From positions 1 through 47,796 of the forward strand of contig WRJS01000015.1 in NCBI GenBank assembly GCA_009778475.1: DNA of 47,796 bases, in the 5' to 3' direction. Origin of the DNA: Kiritimatiellota bacterium. GTDB lineage: Bacteria; Verrucomicrobiota; Kiritimatiellia; RFP12; UBA1067. The notes under the pieces were generated by a model. The model was not told the origin of the DNA and ran no database searches. It worked only from the letters and a program-made list of their open reading frames with translations. The position numbers were made by a program, and so were the translations under genes. This document shows positions 16,279-24,524 of this stretch, in pieces (positions within the stretch are counted from its first letter, which is position 1; every line of letters starts with the position of its first letter).

Positions 16279-17478
16279 TCACAGCAAGTGATCCATTTTC
16301 TCTTTCTTCGTCTCCAGATAGCGGCGGTTGAAGTCGCCCGGCGCGAACGCGATCGGCACACGCCCCGCAATCTCCAGCCCGTAGCCTTGCAGGCCGATGA
16401 GCTTCTTCGGGTTGTTCGTCATCAGGCGGATGCGCTTCAGCCCGAGGTCCGCCAGAATCTGCGCGCCCACGCCGTAGTCGCGCAAGTCCGGCGCGAAGCC
16501 GAGCTTGATGTTCGCCTCCACCGTGTCGAGACCGCCCTCCTGCAACTTGTACGCATGGAGCTTGTTCGCCAGCCCGATGCCGCGCCCCTCCTGCCGCATA
16601 TACAGCACCGCGCCGCAACCCTCCTCCTCGATCATCCGCATGGCCGCGTGAAGCTGGCTGCCGCAATCGCACCGCGCCGAGCCGAACACGTCGCCCGTCA
16701 GGCACTCGCTGTGGACGCGCACGAGCGGCGCGTCCGCGCCCGCGAGGTCGCCCTTCAGCAACGCCAGATGCTCCCGCCCGTCCGGCGACGAGCGATAGAG
16801 ACGCAGCCTGAACTGCCCGTGCGCCGTCGGAAGCTCCACCTCCTCCACCAGCTCGATCAGCCGCTCGTGATGGCGGCGGAACGCAATCAAATCCGCGATC
16901 GACAACATCCTCAGCCCGTGCGCCTGAGCAAACACACGCAACTGCGGCAGACGCGCCATCGTGCCGTCCTCCTGCATAATCTCGCAAATCACGCCCGCCG
17001 GCCTGAGCCCCGCCAGCCGCGCCAAATCGACCGCCGCCTCCGTGTGGCCCGCCCGCACCAGCACACCGCCCTCACGCGCCTCCAGCGGGAAGACGTGTCC
17101 CGGACTGACAACCGCGTCCGGCCCCGACGCATCATCAATCAGCACGCGCACCGTCTCCGTGCGGTCCGCCGCGCTGATGCCCGTGGTGATACCCCGCGCC
17201 GCGTCCACCGACAGCGTGAACGCCGTCGCGAACCGGTCCCCGCGGTTACGGCTCGGCGCGCGTTCCACGCCCAGCCGCCGCAACGCCTCACCCGTCATCG
17301 GCACGCAGATGAGGCCCCGCGCGTGCTTCGCCATGAAGTTGATCGCCTCCGGCGTCGCGCGCTCCGCAGCGATGATGAGGTCCCCCTCATTCTCGCGGTT
17401 CTCATCATCCGCCACGACGACAAACTCACCGCGCCCGAAAGCCGCGACGCACTCCTCGACCGTGTTAAACGCATTCAT
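16279..17478 (-). CDS. ribBA: DHBP synthase / GTP cyclohydrolase II fusion
   Basis: Supplies both precursors of riboflavin. The 399-aa protein has the DHBP synthase domain first (DDENRENEGDL at 24-34, GHVFPL at 128-133, RAGHTEAAVDLA at 142-153). The GTP cyclohydrolase II domain follows from about 205, with zinc ligands Cys259, Cys270 and Cys272 in SECLTGDVFGSARCDCG and the motif YMRQEGRGIGLANK. I chose the ATG at 17478 because GGAG precedes it and homologous sequence starts there; the open frame runs 17 codons further into the riboswitch region. It is the first gene of the riboswitch-controlled operon. Confidence 0.95.
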   Translation of the reverse strand: MNAFNTVEECVAAFGRGEFVVVADDENRENEGDLIIAAERATPEAINFMAKHARGLICVPMTGEALRRLGVERAPSRNRGDRFATAFTLSVDAARGITTGISAADRTETVRVLIDDASGPDAVVSPGHVFPLEAREGGVLVRAGHTEAAVDLARLAGLRPAGVICEIMQEDGTMARLPQLRVFAQAHGLRMLSIADLIAFRRHHERLIELVEEVELPTAHGQFRLRLYRSSPDGREHLALLKGDLAGADAPLVRVHSECLTGDVFGSARCDCGSQLHAAMRMIEEEGCGAVLYMRQEGRGIGLANKLHAYKLQEGGLDTVEANIKLGFAPDLRDYGVGAQILADLGLKRIRLMTNNPKKLIGLQGYGLEIAGRVPIAFAPGDFNRRYLETKKEKMDHLL

Positions 17479-17525
17479 ACAATACAAACTCCGCAAAGCA
17501 TAACCGGGGCAAGGCGAAAGAGACG

Positions 17526-17660
17526 GCATCCCCTTTCATCCAGACTCTACTGTCGGCCACGGACTCTCACCGTGTCAGTGCCCTGCGCGAACAGGACAGT
17601 CGCGGGCTTTACCGCCGGTTGGGAATTGCCGTTACCGGCTCACCCAGCCCCGAAGACGCT
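17526..17660 (-). promoter_or_regulatory. FMN riboswitch (RFN element)
   Basis: Read on the minus strand, the conserved blocks of the FMN aptamer appear in order: TCTTCGGGGC, GGGTGA, AATTCCCAACCGGCGGTAA, AGCCCGCGA, then GGTGAGAGTCCG and CCGACAGTAGAGTCTGGATG. It lies directly upstream of ribBA and should shut off the operon when FMN is plentiful. I see no clear intrinsic terminator between the aptamer and the start codon, so control is more likely at translation initiation. Confidence 0.97.
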
Positions 17661-17673
17661 CGTTAAAACCAAT

Positions 17674-17703
17674 ACAATACCGTATTTGCCCTGTGCATTG
17701 CAA
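17674..17703 (-). promoter_or_regulatory. Promoter of the riboflavin operon
   Basis: On the minus strand TTGCAA (17703-17698) and TATTGT (17679-17674) are 18 bases apart, placing the start of transcription just ahead of the FMN aptamer. Confidence 0.6.
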
Positions 17704-17835
17704 CCCTTTTTTATGATTTTGGCATCTCGCCGCCAAGACAACCGTCCGCCCTCCCCAAAGCATTCCCCGGCAACCTGAAGCCGTTTGGCCCCGTCAGGCC
17801 GCCGCGTTGCGGGTGCGGGCTAAACCTTTGGCTCG

Positions 17836-19215
17836 CTACTCCTCGCGCATCCCGTATTTGCGGATGAGGCGCTGGAGGTAGGCGCGCTCGATGCCGGCCT
17901 CGCGGGCGGAGCGGGAGATGTTCTGGCGGTTGCGCGTGAGCAGGTCGTGGAGATAGGCCTTCTCGAACTCCTCGATCAAGTCGTTCTTGGCGTCCTTGAA
18001 GGGCTTGTCGGTCGAGAACGTCGCCTCGGGCTCGGCGTTGTTCGCGCGCCCCGCGCGCAGCGAGCCGATGCTCAGGAACGCGCTGAGGTTGACGGGGCGC
18101 TTCTCGCTGTAGAACGCGAGCTCGATGAGGTTGCGCAACTCGCGCACGTTGCCGGGCCACTCGTGGCGTTTGAGCACGTCCATGGTGCGGTCGGCGTCGG
18201 CGATCTGGCCCATGGCCTCTTCGCCGTGGAGCTGGGTGATGAAGCGCTTCACCAGCAGCGGCACGTCCTCGCGGCGGCGGCGCAGGGGCGGCAGCTCGAG
18301 GTGCACGACGGAGAGGCGGTAGTAGAGGTCCTCGCGGAAACGCCCCTCGTTGACCTCGTGGGAGAGGTTGCGGTTGGTGGCGCTGATGATGCGCACGTCG
18401 ATCTTGCGGACCTTGTTGCAGCCGACGCGGCGGATCTCGCGCTTCTCCAGCACGCGCAGGAGCTTGGGCTGGAGGTCGGGCGAGAGGTCGCCGATCTCGT
18501 CGAGGAAGACGGTGCCGCCGTCGGCGAGCTCGAAGGCGCCCTGGCGGTCGGCGTTCGCGCCGGTGAACGCGCCCTTGACGTGGCCGAAGAGCTCGCTCTC
18601 GATGAGCTCCTTGGAGATGGCCGCGCAGTCGATGACGATGAAGGGCTTGTCCTTGCGCGTGGAGAAGTTGTGTATCTCCTCCGCCAGGACTTCCTTGCCC
18701 GTGCCGGTCTCGCCGGTGATCATGATGGTGGCGTCGGACGGCGCGTAGGTCTCGACGAGGTAGAAGATGCGGCGCATGGGGATGGAGCGGCCCACCATCT
18801 TGCCGAGCGCCTCGTTGGGCGAGAGCGGGATGTCGTTCGCGTCCTGAAGCGGGCAGAAGACGATGCGGCTTTTGCCGAGCTGGATCTCCGCCCCCGGCGC
18901 GAGGTGCGCGGACGACACGCGCACGCCCTGCACGAGCGTCCCGTTGGTGCTGTTCAGGTCGCGGATCTGGTAGCCGGACTGCTCGATGATGATTTCGCAA
19001 TGGCGCTTGGAGACGGTCGAGTCGTCGATCACCAGGTCATTGTGCGGGCCGGACCCGATGGTGAACGTGTCGCTGTTGAGCAGGAACTCGCGCCCCTGCA
19101 GCGGCCCGCTGATGACCAGCAGCTTCGTCTTGCGCACCCTCAGCAGGTTCGCGTTCTCGTCGGCGGACACCACCAGTGTCGCGGGAGAAAGATTGTTCGT
19201 CTGATTGTCCTTCAT
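17836..19215 (-). CDS. FHA-domain sigma-54-dependent transcription activator
   Basis: Enhancer-binding regulator of 459 aa. The order of domains is FHA (about 32-120, with [16 protein letters not shown] and DLNSTNGT for phosphothreonine binding), the AAA+ sigma-54 activation domain (Walker A GETGTGKE at 168-175, GAFTGA at 215-220, Walker B VFLDEIGD at 236-243), and a Fis-type helix-turn-helix at the end (about 412-459). The intact GAFTGA loop indicates real contact with sigma-54. The FHA domain in place of a receiver suggests control by Ser/Thr kinases rather than a histidine kinase. It stands alone with a strong vegetative promoter. Target genes cannot be identified here; I saw no convincing -24/-12 site in the window. 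Confidence 0.93.
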   Translation of the reverse strand: MKDNQTNNLSPATLVVSADENANLLRVRKTKLLVISGPLQGREFLLNSDTFTIGSGPHNDLVIDDSTVSKRHCEIIIEQSGYQIRDLNSTNGTLVQGVRVSSAHLAPGAEIQLGKSRIVFCPLQDANDIPLSPNEALGKMVGRSIPMRRIFYLVETYAPSDATIMITGETGTGKEVLAEEIHNFSTRKDKPFIVIDCAAISKELIESELFGHVKGAFTGANADRQGAFELADGGTVFLDEIGDLSPDLQPKLLRVLEKREIRRVGCNKVRKIDVRIISATNRNLSHEVNEGRFREDLYYRLSVVHLELPPLRRRREDVPLLVKRFITQLHGEEAMGQIADADRTMDVLKRHEWPGNVRELRNLIELAFYSEKRPVNLSAFLSIGSLRAGRANNAEPEATFSTDKPFKDAKNDLIEEFEKAYLHDLLTRNRQNISRSAREAGIERAYLQRLIRKYGMREE

Positions 19216-19264
19216 GCCATCACACCCCTAAAAACCAACACCGCAAAAAATAAAAAGTGCGACT

Positions 19265-19294
19265 ATTATAACGCATGCCTACAAGAGTATGCAA
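19265..19294 (-). promoter_or_regulatory. Promoter of the FHA/sigma-54 activator
   Basis: On the minus strand TTGCAT (19294-19289) and a perfect TATAAT (19270-19265) are 18 bases apart, about 50 bases before the start codon. It matches the promoter at 4362-4391 in both hexamers and spacing. Confidence 0.75.
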
Positions 19295-19317
19295 CCGTTT
19301 TCTAACAGGATTCCAGC

Positions 19318-20661
19318 TCATTCGTCCGCAGGGCTCTGGTCGCGGGGGGCGCGGCCGAAGGTCTCCTCCATCTCGGCCCAGAGCAGGCCGACGCGCACGG
19401 CGAGGAGGGTCAGCAGGACGGAGACGAGGATCGCGGTGATGCCCATGAGGTAGCCCGGCACGCCGAGGTTCAGGCACACGAAGAGCGTGCAGACCATGGA
19501 CGCGAGATAGACCGCCTGGCCCGCGAGGATCGCGTTGGGGCGCTTCATCCGCGCCGCGAGCCCTTCGGCGTGCCCGCGCACCGCCTGCATGACGGGCAGC
19601 GCGGCGACGATCAGCATCGCCCGCATGGCGAGCGGTATGTCCAGGTCCGGCAGGTTCTGCACCGCGCCGAAGTACCAGCGCGCGGCGGCCGGGATCTGCC
19701 CCGCCAGCGGGAACAGCATCAGCGCGCACCCGGCCACCAGCGCGAAGCGCAGGATGTCCGTCGCGCGGCGGCCCTGCGGCGGGAACGCCAGCACGACGGC
19801 CTGCATGCGGATGGCGGCGTAGCTCATGGGGTTGACCACGCCCATCACGACGTAGTGGATGGCCTGCATCCGCCCGGGCTCGTCCGCGCGCGCGATGAAC
19901 GCGGCGACCATGAACCCCGAGACGGCCAGCAGCACCCCCCCGAACGAGAGCGGGATGGTGAAGCAGAGCTGCGTGCGCATCGTCGCGACGGGGCCCTCGG
20001 CCTTGCCCAGCCCGCGGATGTAGGGGCGCGCGAGCAGCGTGGCCAGCCCCATCTCCAGCGCGACGGGAAGGGTCATCGCGAGCAGGCCCATCTTGTGGCC
20101 GACCCACCCGAGGCGTATGAAGAGCGGCACGACCGCCGCCGTCAGCGCGATGCGGAAGAGCGTGGCCCAGTTGGCGGCCGCGCTCGCGCGCGCGTTGTAG
20201 AGCGCGACCAGCGGCGGGTGGCGCAGGAAGAACAGGAACTGGAGCGGGATGCTGTAGAGCAGCACCTGCCGCGCGACCGCGCCCATCGGCCCGCTCAGCC
20301 CCAGGATCGTGCGGAAGATGACGCGCTCGACGCCCGGCAGGCACGCGCCGGCCTGCGCGAGCAGCAGCGCGGCGGTCATCATGAGGTTCAGCCGCCTGAA
20401 CTGCCGGAAGCCCTCGGCGTCGCGCCCGAACACCATGCCCGTCGTGAGCAGGCCGCCGCCGATGGCCCCGATGACGAACATCATGGACAGCCCCTGCGCG
20501 AATGACGCGAGATCCAGCACGCCGTTCTCCCCGCGCGACACGATGGCCGCGACAAGCGGGTAGGTGAGGCTCTGCGAGACGGCCTGCACCACCAGCGGCA
20601 CATAGAACTTGGTGGCCCGCCACGGCGTGTAGTCCGACCTCGGGATGGCGTGCTCGCTCAT
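19318..20661 (-). CDS. Multi-pass membrane protein of MATE/MOP-flippase type
   Basis: A 447-aa integral membrane protein with about twelve hydrophobic segments and no signal peptide. The organisation and motifs (FYVPLVVQAVSQSLTYPLV at the start, IPLSFGGVLLAVSGFMVAAF in the middle) recall exporters of the MOP superfamily, which move drugs or lipid-linked sugars across the inner membrane. I cannot assign a subfamily. Its start is one base after the stop of the ELM1-like glycosyltransferase-fold gene, so the two are one unit. A glycosyltransferase-like partner favours a role in exporting a lipid-linked or cell-surface glycan over drug efflux, but that is inference. Confidence 0.65.
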   Translation of the reverse strand: MSEHAIPRSDYTPWRATKFYVPLVVQAVSQSLTYPLVAAIVSRGENGVLDLASFAQGLSMMFVIGAIGGGLLTTGMVFGRDAEGFRQFRRLNLMMTAALLLAQAGACLPGVERVIFRTILGLSGPMGAVARQVLLYSIPLQFLFFLRHPPLVALYNARASAAANWATLFRIALTAAVVPLFIRLGWVGHKMGLLAMTLPVALEMGLATLLARPYIRGLGKAEGPVATMRTQLCFTIPLSFGGVLLAVSGFMVAAFIARADEPGRMQAIHYVVMGVVNPMSYAAIRMQAVVLAFPPQGRRATDILRFALVAGCALMLFPLAGQIPAAARWYFGAVQNLPDLDIPLAMRAMLIVAALPVMQAVRGHAEGLAARMKRPNAILAGQAVYLASMVCTLFVCLNLGVPGYLMGITAILVSVLLTLLAVRVGLLWAEMEETFGRAPRDQSPADE

Positions 20662-20662
20662 G

Positions 20663-21610
20663 TCAGAGCCTCAGCAGGCGGCGGGCCTGCTCAAACACGG
20701 GCGAGAGGTCGATCTTCGCGCGCGCGTCGCCCAGCGTGCCGTCGAAGATGTGCGCCGCGCCGCCCGCGGCCAGACCGTCGAGGAAACGCGCGAACTTGTT
20801 GTCCTTGCCCGACGGCACGGCCAGCACCTCGACGCGGGCGCCGCCGCAGGTGACGGCCTCGCTGATCATCCCCGTGGAGTCGGCCGTCACGAACAGGCGC
20901 TCGCAGAGCGTGACGAACGCGGGCACGGGGTTGAAGGTGGTGTCGCGGCGGCAGATGATCTTGTAGTCGAAGGGGTAGCCGTCGATGAGCGCGTCGATCT
21001 CGGGCGGCGTGCGGCGCGAGGTGGTGACCCAGCGCTCGCGCCCGGCGGTGAGCGCGAAGAGCGCGTCGAGGTGGCCGCGCAGGGTCTCGGCGGTCATGGG
21101 CGAGAAGCCCGTGGGGCCGCCGATGACGACGCCGACGGCCGGCGCCTTCTGCGCGTGTCGCTGGCGGAAGGCCTCGGCGGCGCGGGCGTAGAAGGCCTCG
21201 TCCACGGCGGTGAGGTTGGCCGGGATGTGGATGACGTTGGGCGCGTCGGGCGCGTCGTCGAACACGGGCGCCATGACGCAGTCGAACGTCGAGATGCGGT
21301 AGCCGCCGGGATAGAGGATCGCCGCCACGGGCGCGCCCAGCCGCCGCGCCGTGACCTTGCCGGGGTAGAACGCCGTCGAGCCCGCGCACACGACCGCCGC
21401 GTAATAGCCGCCGTCCGGGAGCGCGTCCATCCGGAACAGGCGGCGCGAAACGATGCCGAGGCGGTCGGCAAGGTACGAGAGCCCCTTGCAGACGCGCAGC
21501 GGGTAACGCACCTGCACGCAGTCGCAGGCGTACCCCAACGCCTGGCAGAACGCCCTCGACTGGTTCTCATGCCCGGCCTTGCCGTCTGATATGATGAGCA
21601 ACTTTTTCAT
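20663..21610 (-). CDS. ELM1-like (DUF1022) GT-B fold protein
   Basis: A 315-aa protein of the group named after plant ELM1, which in bacteria is thought to comprise glycosyltransferase-like proteins. Visible hallmarks are ISDGKAGHENQSRAFCQALG at the start, the central VGVVIGGPTG, and VTADSTGMISEAVTCGGAR followed by PSGKDNKFARFLDGL near the end, the nucleotide-sugar side of the GT-B fold. There is no signal peptide. It is co-transcribed with the following MOP-type membrane protein. In other bacteria the family often sits with lipid A, LPS or surface-glycan genes; the exact reaction is unknown. Confidence 0.75.
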   Translation of the reverse strand: MKKLLIISDGKAGHENQSRAFCQALGYACDCVQVRYPLRVCKGLSYLADRLGIVSRRLFRMDALPDGGYYAAVVCAGSTAFYPGKVTARRLGAPVAAILYPGGYRISTFDCVMAPVFDDAPDAPNVIHIPANLTAVDEAFYARAAEAFRQRHAQKAPAVGVVIGGPTGFSPMTAETLRGHLDALFALTAGRERWVTTSRRTPPEIDALIDGYPFDYKIICRRDTTFNPVPAFVTLCERLFVTADSTGMISEAVTCGGARVEVLAVPSGKDNKFARFLDGLAAGGAAHIFDGTLGDARAKIDLSPVFEQARRLLRL

Positions 21611-21645
21611 TGGAGTGGTCAGTGATCAAAAACGCCCGTTTTTTA

Positions 21646-21740
21646 TTACACAGAATTTCACGGAGGAGGCACAGAGTCACACAGAGTTTTTGAGAATTTC
21701 TCTGTGAACCTCTGTGGATTCTCTGTGGTTCTCTGTGTAA
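21646..21740. repeat. Palindrome of ACACAGAG units
   Basis: The arms 21646-21686 and 21700-21740 (41 bases each) are imperfect inverted copies made of repeated CACAGAG units, bounded by TTACACAG and CTGTGTAA. Noncoding, just upstream of the ELM1-like gene. Confidence 0.75.
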
Positions 21741-21759
21741 CATTTATTCATCCGTTTAA

Positions 21760-21851
21760 TTTAACCGCAGATGACGCAGATTACACAGATTAAAAATACG
21801 TTGCAGTGCATATAAAAATAATCTGCGTAATCTGTGTCATCTGTGGTTAAA
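21760..21851. repeat. Palindrome bounded by TTTAACC/GGTTAAA, ACAGAT units
   Basis: The 33-base arms 21760-21792 and 21819-21851 match in 30 of 33 positions, and the three differences are transitions. The unit is CAGATGACGCAGATTACACAG. It is followed by two copies of the AATCCTG...AATCCTGTCAAAAA half-site (21864-21905), which also flank the other members of this family. Confidence 0.8.
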
Positions 21852-21906
21852 AAACTGTATGCGCCCGAAGGGAAATCCTGCTAATCCTGTCAAAAAAATC
21901 CTCCTG

Positions 21907-22470
21907 TTAATCCTGTCGAAAAGAAGCAACGGTGGGCAGGGGCTCGAGGAGGTGGCGCCATTCCGCGAGCTCGCGGCGGCGCTCGCGCAGCCACGCATCG
22001 CGGTCGGTATCCGGCGGGAGCGTGTCCGTCACGCGCACCGCGCCGCAGGTATTGCACACCGCGCCGTCCTGCGCGGCCGGGGCGCCGCATTCAGGGCAGT
22101 GCGTCTCCAGCATATCGCCGCAATACGCGCACCGCGGCCCCGCCGCCACGTCCTGAAGGCGCGGCCAGAACAGCAGGCGTTCCTGCACGAGGTACGGCAG
22201 GTTCGACGGGCACAGCGCGTTCGGGCAATACCCGCGCGCGCGCGCCGTCACGAGCGCGGGCGCGGGCTTCTCGGCGGGCAGCTCCACGCCCAGGAGCTTC
22301 GCGAGCTTCGCGATGCTCTCGCGCGAGAGCTTCCCCGGCAACCCGGCCTCCAACATGCTGATGGCCGACTGCTGGCAGCCGACCTCCCGCGCGACGCGGC
22401 TTTGCGTCATCCCCTTGTCGCGCCGCGCCTGCGCCAGCCTTCGGCAGACCTCTATCGTTAATTGAGCCAT
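21907..22470 (-). CDS. XRE-type HTH regulator with cysteine-rich zinc-ribbon tail
   Basis: A 187-aa protein. The first 62 residues form an XRE/Cro helix-turn-helix (RRDKGMTQSRVAREVGCQQS, AISMLEAG, KLAKLLGVELP). The rest is cysteine-rich: C82 and C87, then CxxC pairs at 114/117, 125/128 and 139/142, typical of zinc ribbons. It ends in a basic helix. I chose the ATG at 22470 because GGGGAGGAC precedes it; an in-frame ATG six codons upstream has no ribosome binding site. A weak promoter TTGCGG-17-CATACT lies at 22522-22550. It is probably a cytoplasmic DNA-binding regulator with a metal- or redox-sensing tail. The AT-rich block with repeated TTATCAAC boxes directly upstream could be its own operator. 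Confidence 0.75.
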   Translation of the reverse strand: MAQLTIEVCRRLAQARRDKGMTQSRVAREVGCQQSAISMLEAGLPGKLSRESIAKLAKLLGVELPAEKPAPALVTARARGYCPNALCPSNLPYLVQERLLFWPRLQDVAAGPRCAYCGDMLETHCPECGAPAAQDGAVCNTCGAVRVTDTLPPDTDRDAWLRERRRELAEWRHLLEPLPTVASFRQD

Positions 22471-22550
22471 GTCCTCCCCTTGCCCCACGGCACAAGCCTA
22501 GGGGCGTCTGTTAATAAGTGTAGTATGCCCCAAATCCGCCGCCACCGCAA

Positions 22551-22690
22551 GCGCAAACTGTCAACATTTTATCAACAGCTCTAACTTATTGCAAACAAGT
22601 ATGTTACATCATTTTAATGCACAATTATCAACCATTTATGACCTATCTGGAGATAATGTTGATAACCTGTTGATATAGCATTTTAACGTG
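22551..22690. promoter_or_regulatory. AT-rich island with TTATCAACA boxes
   Basis: In strongly GC-rich surroundings these 140 bases are AT-rich and carry four 9-base boxes: TTATCAACA at 22569-22577, TTATCAACC at 22625-22633, its complement TGTTGATAA at 22657-22665, and TGTTGATAT at 22668-22676. A partial TGTCAACA lies at 22559-22566. The boxes differ from the DnaA box TTATCCACA at one or two positions. The block could be an operator of the adjacent XRE regulator or a DnaA-binding region. No gene is seen between 22471 and 22987. Confidence 0.5.
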
Positions 22691-22730
22691 GTGTTGTCAC
22701 ATGCCTGATGTATTGGAACCACCCCGTGGA

Positions 22731-22873
22731 AACCACCCCGTCAGCCTGCGGCTGCCACCCCTCCACAGGAGGGGAATTTTCTGCGTAGGATTATCCTCCT
22801 CCGCAGGAGGGGAATTTTGCGAGGGGATTCCCCTCCTGTGGAGGGGTGGCAGCCGCAGGCTGACGGGGTGGTT
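22731..22873. repeat. 47-bp perfect inverted repeat
   Basis: Arms 22731-22777 and 22827-22873 are perfect inverted copies over 47 bases, beginning AACCACCCCGTCAGCCTGCG. The 49-base centre holds a second hairpin (CCTCC...GGAGG) and a further copy of GGAGGGGAATTTT. Another short copy of ACCACCCCGTGG precedes the left arm. No reading frame is credible. Perfect arms of this length suggest recent mobility or gene conversion. Confidence 0.9.
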
Positions 22874-22987
22874 CCGGGTGGCAATAGATTTCAACGGAGA
22901 CATTCTCATCAGACACACATCAGGTTAAACGACGATAATGCACGGGGAAGAGGGCGAAGCAAGGCGGCGGGGATGTCCGTAACGGCG

Positions 22988-23785
22988 TTAAGAGGCGTAG
23001 GTGTGCATCCCCTTGAAGGTGTGCGCGAGGTTAATCCACGTGAGCGTGAGGATGATGAAGAGCAGGCCGAGGAGGAGGAGCACGGCGAGGGCGTGGGGGT
23101 TGCGCGTGCCGTTCTTGAGGCGGTAGTGGAAGTACGCGCAATAGACGAACCAAGTGGCGAGCGACCACATCTCTTTGGGGTCCCATTGCCAGTAGTGCCC
23201 CCAGCAGATTTTGCCCCACAGCGAGCCGAGCAGCAGGCCGAGGGTCAGCAGCACGAACCCGAGCGCGGCGGTCTGGCGCGAGGCGGCGTCCAGCTGGCGG
23301 AGGCGCGCGGGGTCGGTCTGCGCCTTTGCGGAGAGCATCGGCAGCGCCATGAGCGCGGCGCGGGCGAGGACGATGTAGGCCGCGACGTAGCTGCCGACGT
23401 GCGGCACGAACAGCGGGCTTTGCAGGGCGGGCGGGAGCGAACGGGGTTCCGCGCTGAACACGAACCCTGCGGGGAACAGGATGACCAGCCCGAGCAGCGC
23501 GTCCTGAAACGCGGTGTCCAGCCCGGTCTGCTTCTTGCTCAGCAGGGAGAGCGGCCACAGCGACGCGGCCATGCACAGGAAAAACTCGAACAGGTTCTGC
23601 ATCGGCGGATGCCCCGTGTGGAAGCCGCGATAGGCGACGGATGCGACGGCGGCGGCGAAGCCCGCGAACCAGAAGCCGCGCCCGAGATGGCGGTTTTTCT
23701 TGTCGCACAGCAGGACGGCCGCAATGAGGAACGCGGCCATGGTCAGGTAAATCAGCCCGCCCTGCGGGGTCATCTTGATGTTCAT
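22988..23785 (-). CDS. ccsA: Cytochrome c biogenesis protein CcsA
   Basis: Heme-handling membrane subunit of the system II (Ccs) cytochrome c maturation pathway. The 265-aa protein has about eight hydrophobic segments and the tryptophan-rich heme motif WGHYWQWDPKEMWSL at 195-209. Candidate axial histidines are His129 (PHVGSYVAAY) and His255 (NLAHTF). The length fits the shorter CcsA/ResC proteins. Its start overlaps the end of the ResB-like gene by four bases, so the two halves of the complex are translated together. It implies c-type cytochromes and an electron-transport chain in this organism. Confidence 0.92.
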   Translation of the reverse strand: MNIKMTPQGGLIYLTMAAFLIAAVLLCDKKNRHLGRGFWFAGFAAAVASVAYRGFHTGHPPMQNLFEFFLCMAASLWPLSLLSKKQTGLDTAFQDALLGLVILFPAGFVFSAEPRSLPPALQSPLFVPHVGSYVAAYIVLARAALMALPMLSAKAQTDPARLRQLDAASRQTAALGFVLLTLGLLLGSLWGKICWGHYWQWDPKEMWSLATWFVYCAYFHYRLKNGTRNPHALAVLLLLGLLFIILTLTWINLAHTFKGMHTYAS

Positions 23786-24507
23786 GCGGCACCTCCCTTC
23801 GGGCGCGTGAAGAACCGCGCGGCGAACCAGAGCGTCCCGGCGAGCAACACCACGAAGCCCGCATAGACGACGGGCAGGCCGGGGTCGCGGATGAACTGCA
23901 GGACGGTGTACACCACGGGGCGGCCGTAGTGGTCGGTGCTCTCGCCCCAGCTCATCTGGTAGATGTGGTAGCCGTGGACGTAGGCGGGGTGGTTGACGCG
24001 GACATCCTCGGTGCGCGGCTCCTTGCCCGGCTCCAAAATCATGATGCGGCTGCGGTATTCGCGGGGCATGCCGCCCTCGTAAAAATTAACCGTGAATTTT
24101 TCGAGGCGCACCGTGAAGGGGAGTTTGCCGACGTACTCGGTGAGCGTCCGCCCCGTCCAAAGCGTGTCCATGCGGTCGCCGTCAATCATGGCCATCGAGC
24201 CTGTGACGGGGTGCGCCTCGGACGTTGTACGAGCGGCGTGCTGCCCCATGAGCCAGCCCGCCATGACGCACGCGCAGCCGAGGTGCATGAGCGCGGAGTC
24301 GAAGCGCTTGCGAAGCACTGCGCGGACGCCCGACACCGCAATCCCGATCGCCAGCGCGAACGTCACGGCCTGGCATCCGAGTTGTCCCATGAGCGCACCC
24401 GATTTTTCAGGCCCGAGAAATGCCAGCACGACAGCCCCTCCCGCGAAGAGGAGGCACGTCCACAGCGCGACATCAAGGTTCAACATTTTCTGTAACAAAC
24501 GTGGCAT
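23782..24507 (-). CDS. ResB-like cytochrome c biogenesis protein
   Basis: Partner of CcsA in system II. The 241-aa protein has hydrophobic segments near 15-32, 42-62 and 74-88, a periplasmic part of about 110 residues, and a last membrane helix at about 212-232. The periplasmic part contains the ResB-type phrase VNHPAYVHGYHIYQMSWG near 170-187. It is shorter than full ResB proteins (400-550 aa) and matches the compact ResB-like proteins of Bacteroidetes and PVC bacteria. It overlaps ccsA (ATGA) and starts 17 bases after the DUF116-polyprenyl synthase gene, so all three form one operon. Confidence 0.8.
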   Translation of the reverse strand: MPRLLQKMLNLDVALWTCLLFAGGAVVLAFLGPEKSGALMGQLGCQAVTFALAIGIAVSGVRAVLRKRFDSALMHLGCACVMAGWLMGQHAARTTSEAHPVTGSMAMIDGDRMDTLWTGRTLTEYVGKLPFTVRLEKFTVNFYEGGMPREYRSRIMILEPGKEPRTEDVRVNHPAYVHGYHIYQMSWGESTDHYGRPVVYTVLQFIRDPGLPVVYAGFVVLLAGTLWFAARFFTRPKGGAA

Positions 24508-24524
24508 GGCTCAACAACTGAAAA

